Assembly (NCBI GenBank): GCA_963422745.1
Contig: OY730477.1
Coordinates: 806,001-870,000, forward strand
DNA length: 64,000 nt
Origin: G963422745 sp963422745
GTDB lineage: Bacteria; Actinomycetota; Acidimicrobiia; Acidimicrobiales; Aldehydirespiratoraceae
Reading direction: 5' to 3'
Part shown: in pieces, positions 34,799 through 42,702 of the stretch
Numbering within the stretch: position 1 is the first letter of the stretch
Layout: the number at the start of each line of letters is the position of its first letter
The notes under the pieces: model-generated
What the model saw: only the letters and a program-made list of their open reading frames with translations
Told to the model about the DNA's origin: nothing
The model's database searches: none
Position numbers and translations under genes: made by a program

Positions 34799-35266
34799 TT
34801 ACGGTTCGGGGATTTTGTAGCCTCCCTGCTTGCCTTCGAACAGAGCTAGTTCCAGTGCCGCCAGAGCCTCGTCGTCGCCCGCTCCGAGTTGGTCGAGCTC
34901 GAACACGAAACGCCGTGCTGCCTCGACGATTCGCCTGCGACGAAGATGCACCATTTCTGAGTGAGGAGGTTCGTCAACAACGAAAGTGCCCGCCCGCCCT
35001 CGCCCCTCAACAACGGACTCGTTCTCAAGTTCTCGATAGGCCCGTGCCACGGTACCCGGCGCCATCCGAAGCTGCTCAGCGAGTTCCCGGATGGTTGGAA
35101 GGCGGATGCCGGGCTCAAGGCGCCCCACCCCGACCATCACCGACAGTTGGGCACGCAGCTGCTCAAAGCGTGGGATCGCAGAGGTGTTGTCGAGCCGGAT
35201 CACCAAGCGTCGGTCGATGCCTCGCTGATCCCGGAATACGACCACGGCTGGGGGCTTTATGCGCAT
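34799..35266 (-). CDS. GntR-family transcriptional regulator (YtrA-like)
   Basis: The 155-residue regulator has an N-terminal winged helix: VIRLDNTSAIPRFEQLRAQL, LPTIRELAEQLRMAPGTVARAYRELE (recognition helix) and GRAGTFVVDE. A short helical tail (about 105-155) takes the place of a large effector domain, as in the YtrA subgroup, whose members usually repress their own small operons. The ATG at 35266 has AGAGGT upstream and lies in a 16 bp repeat; a GTG at 35203 starts directly at the domain. A candidate operator is 53 bp upstream. Confidence 0.85.
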   Translation of the reverse strand: MRIKPPAVVVFRDQRGIDRRLVIRLDNTSAIPRFEQLRAQLSVMVGVGRLEPGIRLPTIRELAEQLRMAPGTVARAYRELENESVVEGRGRAGTFVVDEPPHSEMVHLRRRRIVEAARRFVFELDQLGAGDDEALAALELALFEGKQGGYKIPEP

Positions 35267-35306
35267 CTACCTCTATGCGCATCTACTTCTATGCGCATCT
35301 TCACTA
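35259..35306. repeat. Three 16-bp repeats each holding ATGCGCAT
   Basis: The palindrome ATGCGCAT occurs at 35259, 35275 and 35291, exactly 16 bp apart, in units reading ATGCGCATCTACCTCT and close variants. The first copy overlaps the start codon of the GntR gene. Spacing of about 1.5 helical turns is compatible with iterated protein binding, but simple duplication is equally possible. Confidence 0.8.
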
Positions 35307-35318
35307 GCTGATGGATGA

Positions 35319-35332
35319 TTGTATCAGTACAA
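35319..35332. promoter_or_regulatory. Candidate GntR operator TTGTA-N4-TACAA
   Basis: A perfect inverted repeat with a 4 bp spacer (TTGTATCAGTACAA) lies 53 bp upstream of the regulator start. Symmetry, spacing and position fit autoregulation by a GntR dimer. It shares TGTATCA with sites at 35437 and 35662 in the same intergenic region. Confidence 0.5.
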
Positions 35333-35633
35333 TAAACAGATGCTGAGCATTCACCAACTATAAGAACTCAAACAAATGCAAGAGATACAAGAAACCCACC
35401 AGCCCGTGTAGGAACTCAGGTCAACACCTGGGTTGGATGTGTATCAGGTCAAGAAAAAGTAAAAGAAACTATAGGAAACCGCGCTGTTTCGATGTTGTTG
35501 GGCTTAGAGAACCCGAGAACCAGCAGGCAGTTGGCGGTCCTTGAGACAAACAAGGCAAAATGGTGTCAAGATGGGCGAACGTGAATGGATTAGTTGGTGA
35601 CGTGCGCGTCAACACCTATGATGGCGCCTTCAA

Positions 35634-35669
35634 CTGATACAGAAGCTGATTATGTAGTAACTGTATCAA
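35634..35669. promoter_or_regulatory. Inverted TGATACAG/CTGTATCA upstream of the P-II gene
   Basis: TGATACAG at 35635-35642 is the exact reverse complement of CTGTATCA at 35661-35668, 20-27 bp before the P-II start. The half-site resembles the TGTATCA in the putative GntR operator. Apart from these sites no gene is seen in 35267-35688, which is more A-rich than the surroundings. Confidence 0.45.
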
Positions 35670-35688
35670 TCCCAAGGGAGGGTGCCCT

Positions 35689-36027
35689 ATGAAACTCGTC
35701 ATTGCCGTGATCAAGCCATTCAAGCTTGAAGACGTCAAGTCCGCGCTCTCCGACGTGGGTTTGGGAGGGATGACCGTGTCGGAAGTTCAGGGATTCGGTC
35801 GCCAGGGTGGCCACTCCGAAACCTACCGGGGAACCGAATATCGGGTCACGTTTACACCGAAAACCCGCATTGAGGTGCTCGTCACCGACGATCTCGCCGA
35901 CAGGGTGGTGCAGGCCATCATCGATTCAGCACGCACCGAGAAAATCGGAGACGGAAAGGTGTGGGTGATGCCGGTGGACACCGTCGCCCGGATCCGTACC
36001 GGTGAGCGTGACTCTGAGGCAGTCTGA
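35689..36027 (+). CDS. glnB: Nitrogen regulatory protein P-II
   Basis: The trimeric signal protein senses 2-oxoglutarate, ATP and ADP and controls nitrogen metabolism partners. The 112-residue length is exact. MKLVIAVIKPFKLEDVKSAL opens the protein. The T-loop carries Tyr51 in YRGTEYRV, the usual modification site, followed by TPKTRIEVLVTDD, and GDGKVWVMPVDTVARIRTGE is the B/C-loop signature. It stands alone here without amtB or glnD, unusual for actinobacterial glnK. AAGGGAGGG precedes the ATG. Confidence 0.96.
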   Translation: MKLVIAVIKPFKLEDVKSALSDVGLGGMTVSEVQGFGRQGGHSETYRGTEYRVTFTPKTRIEVLVTDDLADRVVQAIIDSARTEKIGDGKVWVMPVDTVARIRTGERDSEAV

Positions 36028-36109
36028 AAATTATTGATCGCAGCGATTACGCTGCCGACGTCAACCGTGACAAGGTGATGTCCGCGAAACGAAGGTGAAC
36101 ACAGGGTTC

Positions 36110-37666
36110 ATGTCGGATCCCATTTTCAAAGCCACGTCATTTTGGGACCTGCTCAATACACGGGTATCTGCTTCGCCTGATCATCCGTTGCTGATTGACG
36201 ACAAGGGTCGAACCCTCACCTGCGCGGAGTTCAAGGACGAAGCGGAGCGTGTGGCGGCAGGCTTCTTTGCTCTCGGAATCAGGGAGGGCACGCCGGTCAC
36301 CTGGCAGCTCCCCACCCGGTTCGAGACCGTAATCGCGAGTTTCGCGTTGTCGAGGCTCGGCGCCGTCCAGAACCCGATCATCCATATCTACAGGCACCGC
36401 GAGGTCGGGTTCTGCCTGCGCCAGACAGGCGCACGGTTCGTACTTCATCCCGGTGTATGGGCAGGTTTCGACTACGGCGCAATGATGGATGAGATTGCAA
36501 CCGATCTCGCCACGTCGCCTGTGCTCCTTAACGCTTACGCAGATTTGCCGACCGGGGATCCCGCGAATCTGCCGCCCGAACCGGTCCACTTACCGGGCGA
36601 CGAACCGGTTCGCTGGCTGTATTACACCTCGGGCACTACCTCAGATCCCAAGGGCGTGAAACACACCGATCGTTCCCTTATCTCCGCAGGTACCGGCCTT
36701 GGCAGGGCCCTGAAGGTAGGGCCTCACGATGTCGGCACAGTTGCCTTTCCCTATGCCCACATCGGTGGCCCCGACTACATCGTCATGATGCTCGTCTTCG
36801 GCCACCCGGCGGTGTTCGTAGAACACTTTGCACCTGCTGCAGCGGTCAACGCATTCGCAGCCCACAACGTGACCCTCACCGGCGGGTCAACCGCGTTCTA
36901 TCAGATGTTCCTCGCCGAGGACAGCAAGGTTGACGGCCCGGCGATGCCTGCATTGCGGTTCATGGCTGGCGGCGGCGCGCCGAAACCACCCGAGTTGTAT
37001 TACACGGTCAAACAGCAGATGGGTGTTCCCATCGTCCACGGCTATGGAATGACCGAATGCCCGATGATCTGCAGCGGATCACCAACCGACACCGATCGTC
37101 AACTCGCCGAGACTGAGGGCTCACCCGTCAAAGACTGCCGGGTGGACGTCGTTCGCGCCGATGGCACCAACGCCGATGCTGGCGAGGAGGGAGAGGTGCG
37201 GGTGACGGGTCCAATGCTGTTCAAGGGCTATACAGCCCCAGCTTTGGAAGATGATGCCTTTGATTCGGCTGGGCGGTTCCGTACCGGCGATCTCGGCATA
37301 AGGCATGCCGATGGGCACGTTACGCTCACCGGCCGACTAAAGGACATCATCATCCGAAAAGGCGAGAACATCAGCGCCAAAGAAATCGAAGATGTTCTCT
37401 ACACGCTGTCCAAGGTCGCCAACGCGGCGGTGATCGGGTTGCCCGACACCGACCGCGGCGAACGGGTATGCGCGGTTGTGGAAACGGCCGAAGGGCACCC
37501 AGATCTCACCTTCGAAGAGATGGTAGAGGCCTGCACGGCTGCCGGGTTGATGAAACAAAAAACCCCCGAACAGCTCGAGATCCACGACGGGCCACTGCCC
37601 CGCAATGCAACAATGAAGATCCTGAAGTACGAGCTGAGGGACCGATACACGAAGGCACAATCATGA
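36110..37666 (+). CDS. AMP-dependent acyl-CoA ligase
   Basis: ATP-dependent carboxylate-CoA ligase of 518 residues (523 if a GTG at 36095 is used). The P-loop YYTSGTTSDPKGVKHT is near 178-193; GYGMTECPMI (A5), TGDLGIRHADGHVTLTGRLKD (A7-A8 hinge) and the catalytic Lys in RNATMKILKYELRD (A10) are all present. It is close in style to cyclohexanecarboxylate-type ligases; substrate unknown. The stop overlaps the ATG of the downstream ArsC-like gene (ATGA), so the two are translationally coupled. Confidence 0.92.
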   Translation: MSDPIFKATSFWDLLNTRVSASPDHPLLIDDKGRTLTCAEFKDEAERVAAGFFALGIREGTPVTWQLPTRFETVIASFALSRLGAVQNPIIHIYRHREVGFCLRQTGARFVLHPGVWAGFDYGAMMDEIATDLATSPVLLNAYADLPTGDPANLPPEPVHLPGDEPVRWLYYTSGTTSDPKGVKHTDRSLISAGTGLGRALKVGPHDVGTVAFPYAHIGGPDYIVMMLVFGHPAVFVEHFAPAAAVNAFAAHNVTLTGGSTAFYQMFLAEDSKVDGPAMPALRFMAGGGAPKPPELYYTVKQQMGVPIVHGYGMTECPMICSGSPTDTDRQLAETEGSPVKDCRVDVVRADGTNADAGEEGEVRVTGPMLFKGYTAPALEDDAFDSAGRFRTGDLGIRHADGHVTLTGRLKDIIIRKGENISAKEIEDVLYTLSKVANAAVIGLPDTDRGERVCAVVETAEGHPDLTFEEMVEACTAAGLMKQKTPEQLEIHDGPLPRNATMKILKYELRDRYTKAQS

Positions 37667-38031
37667 CCACGATCTTTCATAACCCAAATTGAACCTCGTC
37701 CAAGAATGCTGTGGCGGTCGCCACGCAGAACGGGGTCGCCTTTGATGAACTGCGATACCTGAAGACCCCGCCGGATGAGGTGACCCTGCGTGACCTCATC
37801 TCCCGGTTGGAGGATCCAATCGAGAACCTGGTCCGCAAGGACGCCCACTTCGCAAAGCTCGGCCTCAATGAGCAGGACTACGTAGACAACCCCGACGCGG
37901 TCGTCAAGGTGTTGCTTGCTCACCCCAGATTGCTGCAACGGCCGATCATCGTGCACGAAGCAAAGGCGATTATCGGTCGACCTCTTGATGGCGTGAGGGC
38001 AAAGGACCGCCTAGCGGAGTTGTTTGGCTGA
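37663..38031 (+). CDS. ArsC-like thioredoxin-fold protein, putative selenoprotein (in-frame TGA)
   Basis: Reading from the ATG that overlaps the ligase stop gives MTTIFHNPN, then TGA (37690-37692), then TSSKNAVAVATQNGVAFDEL and a complete ArsC-family protein to 38031 (122 residues). In ArsC the same position is the catalytic Cys of HNPxC(G/S)xSR, so TGA replaces exactly that Cys. Downstream features are normal: RYLKTPP, LVRKDAHFAKLGL, LAHPRLLQRPIIV and the GRP motif. A hairpin fitting the bacterial SECIS model lies 15-35 nt after the TGA. A selenocysteine-containing arsenate reductase-like enzyme is the best reading; a recent nonsense mutation or sequencing error is the alternative. Without recoding only a 9-residue peptide or an N-truncated product from GTG 37711 lacking the active site could be made. 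Confidence 0.75.
37707..37727 (+). promoter_or_regulatory. Candidate bacterial SECIS hairpin
   Basis: Stem 37707-37709/37725-37727 (UGC/GCA), a single bulged U at 37710, then stem 37711-37715/37720-37724 (GUGGC/GCCAC) closed by the loop GGUC (37716-37719). The first loop G is 23 nt after the TGA. Loop sequence and bulged U match the features SelB recognises in the E. coli fdhF element. The hairpin lies inside the coding region, as bacterial elements do. Confidence 0.65.
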
Positions 38032-38039
38032 CAACCCTG

Positions 38040-39104
38040 CTAATTTCTTGTCTGGTGATGCCTGGTCCCTGAGCGCTCGCGACTTGTGGGTGCTTTGAGC
38101 GCGGACAGCTCCGCGACGAGCGCGGCCAGAGCAGCATCTGACATCGTTGACATCGTCAACGACACCCGGTCGGCGTGCGCCCCATAGTCACGGTTCAGCT
38201 GGTTCGCAACTTCTTCTGGCGTGCCGCGCACCGTAAGCAGATCAAGGACGTCATCGTTGATCAGCGCTCCCATCTCAGACCAGTTGCTTGAGAAAGTGGC
38301 CTCACGTAATCGCGGCTGCAGGTCGCCGATGCCGTGATAATCAAGCACAATCCGGTAGGCCGGTGTGGAGCCATAAAACGCCAGTTGAAGGCGCATCGCC
38401 TTTGTGACCGTTGCGTACTCTTCATCGCTTAGGCATGGGCCCGCGATCAGCCCGACGTTGAGCGTGAAGTCGCTGCGCTCACGGCCGCCTTGTCGCAGCC
38501 CCTCTTCAATTAGCGGCATCGTGACATCCGCCACGAACCCCGGCGAGTTGAACGGGTGGATCACGATGCCATCCGCGTGGGCGGCCATGGTCTGAGTCAT
38601 TCGGGGCCCCAGCGCACCGACCCAGATCGGAGGCGGGACTACGCCTTGTTCGAGCGGGCCTGGCACAAAAATAGGAGTCATGAGGTCGACTCGGTAGTGC
38701 TCGCCGCGGTGGGCCAGACGTTCGCCTGTGTGCCAATTCGCCCAGATCGCTTGAACGCTTGCGATGAGTTCGGTCATGCGTGCAACCGGCCGGTCCCAAG
38801 TGGCGGAGAACCTTCGTTCAATGTGGGGTCTGATTTGGGTGCCGAGACCCAGCGCGAAACGTCCTCGGCTAGCGCGTTGCAGGTCCCAGCCCAGATTGGC
38901 CAGATGCATCGGTGAACGAGGCAGCGCGATGGCAACGTTGGTGTAGATATCCACGTCCAAGTCAACAGCTCCAACCAACGGCAGGAACGGATCGCTATTG
39001 CCCTCAAAGGTACACAAGCCGTCCACACCGATTGCCGCGAGCTGCTCGGCCCGGGTGCGAGAATTCGTGAGATCGCCTACCAAGCCAACGTCAAGTCGCA
39101 TCAA
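38040..39104 (-). CDS. LLM-class flavin/F420-dependent oxidoreductase
   Basis: The 354-residue luciferase-like TIM-barrel protein has IGVDGLCTFEGNSDPFLPL near the N-terminus, VDIYTNVAIALPRSPMHLANLGWDLQRASRGRFALGLGTQ (the cofactor-contacting region shared by F420-dependent members), PIWVGALGPRMTQTMAAHADGIVIHP, and a C-terminal RGTPEEVANQL. Its closest functional relatives in actinobacteria act on CoA esters or steroids, but the substrate is unknown. A second Met at 39101 is an equal start. It converges on the ArsC-like gene and diverges from the DUF35-Ltp cluster. Confidence 0.88.
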   Translation of the reverse strand: MMRLDVGLVGDLTNSRTRAEQLAAIGVDGLCTFEGNSDPFLPLVGAVDLDVDIYTNVAIALPRSPMHLANLGWDLQRASRGRFALGLGTQIRPHIERRFSATWDRPVARMTELIASVQAIWANWHTGERLAHRGEHYRVDLMTPIFVPGPLEQGVVPPPIWVGALGPRMTQTMAAHADGIVIHPFNSPGFVADVTMPLIEEGLRQGGRERSDFTLNVGLIAGPCLSDEEYATVTKAMRLQLAFYGSTPAYRIVLDYHGIGDLQPRLREATFSSNWSEMGALINDDVLDLLTVRGTPEEVANQLNRDYGAHADRVSLTMSTMSDAALAALVAELSALKAPTSRERSGTRHHQTRN

Positions 39105-39127
39105 CTTGACGGTACCTGATACTCATC

Positions 39128-39146
39128 GGTGTGATATTTTAACACC
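39128..39146. promoter_or_regulatory. Inverted repeat in divergent promoter region
   Basis: GGTGT and ACACC are separated by a 9 bp AT-rich spacer, 24 bp upstream of the LLM gene and about 75 bp upstream of the DUF35 gene. It is well placed for a regulator of both directions. Confidence 0.35.
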
Positions 39147-39219
39147 AGCGCGGTGAGTTGCGGACCACCAGCCGAGCCGCGATTTCGGATCTGTAGCTGC
39201 GACTACTACTTTGCTGGTG

Positions 39220-40275
39220 ATGACACAAGATGTCCTCACCGCACCATTGGTGCTTGAGTATCCCTTCACCCGCACTACGGGACCAGTGATCGGGCGTTTC
39301 CTCACGGGTCTTCGTGAAGGTGTGATACTCGGAATCCGTCGCAGCAACGGCACGATTATGTGCCCGCCTTTGGAGTACGATCCCGCCGACGCTTCGCCTT
39401 TGTCAGAGTCCGACATGGTGCCGGTTAGAGACCATGGTGAGGTTGTGTCGTGGACCTGGAACGGGGACCCGCGGCCTCTCCAACCTTTCGAGCAACCGTT
39501 CGCCTGGGCCTTGATCCGACTCGACGGCGCTGACACACCAATGCTGCACGCCGTGTTCGTCAACGGAGCCGACGCCATGGCCACCGGCATGAGGGTGCAG
39601 GTGCGCTGGGCGGCGGAACGTTCGGGCCACATCACCGATATCGCTGGTTTCTTTCCCTTATCCGAGGATCCGCACCCACAGAGCCTCAACGGCGGCGCAG
39701 CAGATAGTTCCAGGGCCGATCGTGCACCGACGTTTGATGCAACAACGTTCGATATTGACAGCGTCGAACGCGTCCAGCGGGTCCGGACACCGATCCGAAT
39801 GCAGTACTCCTACACACCGGGACGGTCCATGAGCCGGTATCTGAGGGCGATGAAGCAAAAGCGAATCCTCGGTGACATCTGCCCGGAAACCGGCCAGGTG
39901 TTCGTTCCGCCTCGTGGTGTGTCGCCCGTTTCGGGGATGGCCACCTCGGAGATGGTCGAACTCCCCGATGTTGGCTACATTGAGTCGTTCAACGTCACCC
40001 GCGTACCGATCAAGATGCGGCCTGACCTGACGCCGCCGTATACATCCGCCTGGATCGTGCTTGATGGAGCGTCGGTTGGGTTTATGGGTTTGGCGATCAA
40101 CATCGCACCCGACGACGTCCGGATCGGGATGCGGGTCCGAGCCGTTTGGAAGCCCACCGATGAGCTCAGTGAGTCGGCCACGAACATATTGGGTTGGGAA
40201 CCCACCGGTGAGCCTGATGAGAAGATCGTCGACTACGAACGCATCGGGCGCAGCGACACAGTGAGCGCACGATGA
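39220..40275 (+). CDS. Double DUF35 (OB-fold acyl-CoA-associated) protein
   Basis: The 351-residue protein has two DUF35 modules, each a rubredoxin-like zinc ribbon followed by an OB fold. Module 1 (about 25-150) has GIRRSNGTIMCPP with only one Cys left; module 2 (about 185-345) has GDICPETGQVFVPPRG. The ribbons are therefore mostly degenerate. DUF35 proteins pair with thiolase-like enzymes in steroid side-chain degradation, and the next gene overlaps by 4 bp. Gene order matches my recollection of Rv3521-Rv3522-Rv3523 of Mycobacterium tuberculosis. A TTG at 39211 is an alternative start. Confidence 0.85.
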   Translation: MTQDVLTAPLVLEYPFTRTTGPVIGRFLTGLREGVILGIRRSNGTIMCPPLEYDPADASPLSESDMVPVRDHGEVVSWTWNGDPRPLQPFEQPFAWALIRLDGADTPMLHAVFVNGADAMATGMRVQVRWAAERSGHITDIAGFFPLSEDPHPQSLNGGAADSSRADRAPTFDATTFDIDSVERVQRVRTPIRMQYSYTPGRSMSRYLRAMKQKRILGDICPETGQVFVPPRGVSPVSGMATSEMVELPDVGYIESFNVTRVPIKMRPDLTPPYTSAWIVLDGASVGFMGLAINIAPDDVRIGMRVRAVWKPTDELSESATNILGWEPTGEPDEKIVDYERIGRSDTVSAR

Positions 40276-41348
40276 CGGGGTCTGCCATTGGCAACGGTGT
40301 TGAGGTGGCGGTTGTGGCGTTCGTGCAGCGTCAGGAGGCGACGATCCCGGGTGAGTCCGAGGTTGAGTTCATGATTCCGCTGATGCAGGCGGCCAAGGAC
40401 ACCGTCGGGATGAGCCAGCAGGAAATGGGCTTCACCTGTTCGGGATCTTCGGACTTCCTGGCCGGTCAGGCGTTTTCGTTCGTGATGACAATCGACGGTA
40501 CCGGTCCGGTCCCGCCGATCAGCGAGAGCCATGTCGAAACCGACGGTGCATGGGCTTTGTATGAGGCATGGGTGAAGCTGCAGTGCGGCCAGATTGATAC
40601 GGCGTTCATCTATTCGTATGGCAAATCGTCTCCGGGTTCGTTGCGTGACGTGCTGGCGACCCAATTGGATCCGTACTACGTGGCACCGTTGTGGCCCGAC
40701 GCGTTCGCCGTTGAGGCGCTGGCCGCGAGACTGATGATTGAGGGTGGCGTGGTGAGCGAGACGGAACTAGCCGAGATCGCATCGCGCAGCCGTGCGCATG
40801 CCGCAACCAATCCGCACGCGATCCGTCGCCAGCCCAAGACGGTCCAAGAGATTCTGGACGAACCCTATGCAATGGATCCGTTGCGGCCCTCGGATTTGCC
40901 CGCATCCGCTGATGGTGGAGCGGTGATCGTGCTGGCGGTCGGCGACAAGGCCAGCGAACTCTGTGAGCGTCCGGCCTGGATACGTGGCATTCATCATTGC
41001 AGCGACGCTCACACCCTCGGTGTTCGTGACCTCACACGATCCGTATCGGCGGAGATCGCGGCCGCCAAAGCCGGGGTAGGTGAAGACAAGGTCGACATCG
41101 CTGAGCTACACGCACCGTTTTCCACCTCTGAGGCTGTGCTCACCCGAGCACTGGGGTTGGGCGGTGACACCGTCATCAACCCATCGGGCGGAGCCCAGGC
41201 GGCACACACCATGATGGCGTCCGGTTTGATCCGTATCGGCGAAGCAGCCAGCAGAGTCAGCTCAGGCAATGCTGACCGGGCAGTGGCCACGGCAGCGTCG
41301 GGGCCGTGCCTGCAACAGAACCTTGTATGTGTCCTTGAGGGTGACTGA
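40272..41348 (+). CDS. Thiolase-like protein (Ltp4-like)
   Basis: The 358-residue thiolase-fold protein overlaps the DUF35 gene by 4 bp (ATGA). It keeps the overall fold (MGFTCSGSSDFLAGQAFSFV, YSYGKSS, VDIAELHAPFSTSEA, NPSGGAQAAHTMMASG), but the usual nucleophile position reads HVETDGAW, without Cys, and the GHP histidine motif is replaced. Such thiolase-like proteins with DUF35 partners act as aldol-lyases on steroid side-chain CoA esters rather than thiolases; that role is inferred. Confidence 0.85.
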   Translation: MTGSAIGNGVEVAVVAFVQRQEATIPGESEVEFMIPLMQAAKDTVGMSQQEMGFTCSGSSDFLAGQAFSFVMTIDGTGPVPPISESHVETDGAWALYEAWVKLQCGQIDTAFIYSYGKSSPGSLRDVLATQLDPYYVAPLWPDAFAVEALAARLMIEGGVVSETELAEIASRSRAHAATNPHAIRRQPKTVQEILDEPYAMDPLRPSDLPASADGGAVIVLAVGDKASELCERPAWIRGIHHCSDAHTLGVRDLTRSVSAEIAAAKAGVGEDKVDIAELHAPFSTSEAVLTRALGLGGDTVINPSGGAQAAHTMMASGLIRIGEAASRVSSGNADRAVATAASGPCLQQNLVCVLEGD

Positions 41349-41350
41349 CG

Positions 41351-42583
41351 ATGCCTACCGGTGCGGATGCCGCCACGACCCCAGCCAAACCGAAACCAGG
41401 AGCCGTAGCGAGAGCCGGGTCCACGCCCAGAGTCCGTGAAAGGACCGCTGTGATTGGTGTCGGTCAGACCCATTACAGCACCACCTATGAGGGTTCGATG
41501 GCTGGCATGGTGCGCGAGGCGGCCAGCGCCGCGCTCGAAATGGCGCACAGAACCTGGGCCGATATTGATGCGGTGGTAATGGGCAAGGCTCCGGACTTCT
41601 TCGAAGGTGTGATGATGCCGGAGATCTATCTCGCCGAGGCCCTCGGATGTGTCGGCAAGCCGATCCTTCGGGTTCACACGGCGGGGTCCGTTGGTGGCTC
41701 CACGGCGTGTGTTGCTGCCTCGCTCGTTCAGAGCCGGGTGCACACAAATGTCTTGACGATTGGCTGGGAGAAACAAAGCGAATCCAATGCCATGTGGGCG
41801 CTGTCTTTGCCACAACCCTTCGCCACTTCCGTGAATGCTGGCGCTGGCGGCTACTTCTCACCGATCATCCGGCGCTACATGATGATGACCGATGCGCCTG
41901 AGCTGATCGGATGCATGGTTGCGTTCAAGGACCGACGCAACGCACTGAAGAATCCCTACGCCCATCTTCACCAGCAAGACCTCACCTTTGATCAGGTTGT
42001 CGAGTCTCCGATGCTGTGGGATCCGATTCGCTACTCTGAGACTTGCCCGTCCTCCGACGGGGCCTGCGCCATCGTGCTCACTGACCAGGCCGGAGCCGAA
42101 GCCCATCCGGGACCGGTGGCGTGGGTCACCGCAACGGCGATGCGATCGGAGTCGAACTCGTACGGCGGACGCAACATGGTGTCTCCGGCTGCCTCAGAGC
42201 AGTGCGCCGACGACCTGTTCGCCCAGGCTGGCATTCAGGACCGCCGCGCGGAGATAGACGTCGTTGAGATGTACGTGCCGTTCTCTTGGTACGAACCGAT
42301 GTGGCTTGAGAGCCTCGGGTTCGCCGACAAAGGCGAAGGTTGGACGATGGTCGAGCAGGGGGCGACATCGCTTGACGGCGGGGACCTCCCCGTCAATCCC
42401 TCCGGTGGTGTTCTGTCGTCAAATCCGATCGGGGCGTCGGGGATGATCCGTTTCGCCGAGGCAGCGTTGCAGGTCATGGGCGAAGCGGGTGATCATCAAG
42501 TTGATGGTGCCCGCACGGCGTTTGGACATGCCTATGGAGGCGGAGCTCAGTACTTCGCTATGTGGGTGGTCGCAGCCGACTGA
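41351..42583 (+). CDS. Thiolase-like protein (Ltp3-like)
   Basis: The 410-residue SCP2-thiolase-like protein begins 2 bp after the previous gene. VIGVGQTHYSTTYEGSMAGM opens the fold after a 30-residue Ala/Pro-rich extension. At the nucleophile position the sequence is HTAGSVGGSTACVAA, with Gly/Ser instead of Cys. VDVVEMYVPFSWYEPMWLE and NPSGGVLSSNPIGASGM mark the second half. With the two preceding genes it likely forms one complex for retro-aldol or thiolytic cleavage of a steroid-type CoA ester. Confidence 0.86.
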   Translation: MPTGADAATTPAKPKPGAVARAGSTPRVRERTAVIGVGQTHYSTTYEGSMAGMVREAASAALEMAHRTWADIDAVVMGKAPDFFEGVMMPEIYLAEALGCVGKPILRVHTAGSVGGSTACVAASLVQSRVHTNVLTIGWEKQSESNAMWALSLPQPFATSVNAGAGGYFSPIIRRYMMMTDAPELIGCMVAFKDRRNALKNPYAHLHQQDLTFDQVVESPMLWDPIRYSETCPSSDGACAIVLTDQAGAEAHPGPVAWVTATAMRSESNSYGGRNMVSPAASEQCADDLFAQAGIQDRRAEIDVVEMYVPFSWYEPMWLESLGFADKGEGWTMVEQGATSLDGGDLPVNPSGGVLSSNPIGASGMIRFAEAALQVMGEAGDHQVDGARTAFGHAYGGGAQYFAMWVVAAD

Positions 42584-42702
42584 GCTATCCAGGGTTCCGC
42601 TCAAACCGATTCTGAGCGGTCCGATACCCAGTAGGTGCCGGGCTCGCCGTTACCGATCTTGAGCTGTGTGCTTGAAGCGTCACAACATGGCAGACTCATG
42701 GT

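Noticed and set aside
37711..38031. ArsC-like gene starting at GTG 37711 as an ordinary short protein
   Set aside because: This start removes the active-site strand and loop that define the family, lacks a Shine-Dalgarno sequence, and ignores the coupled ATG at 37663 with an intact frame apart from the TGA.
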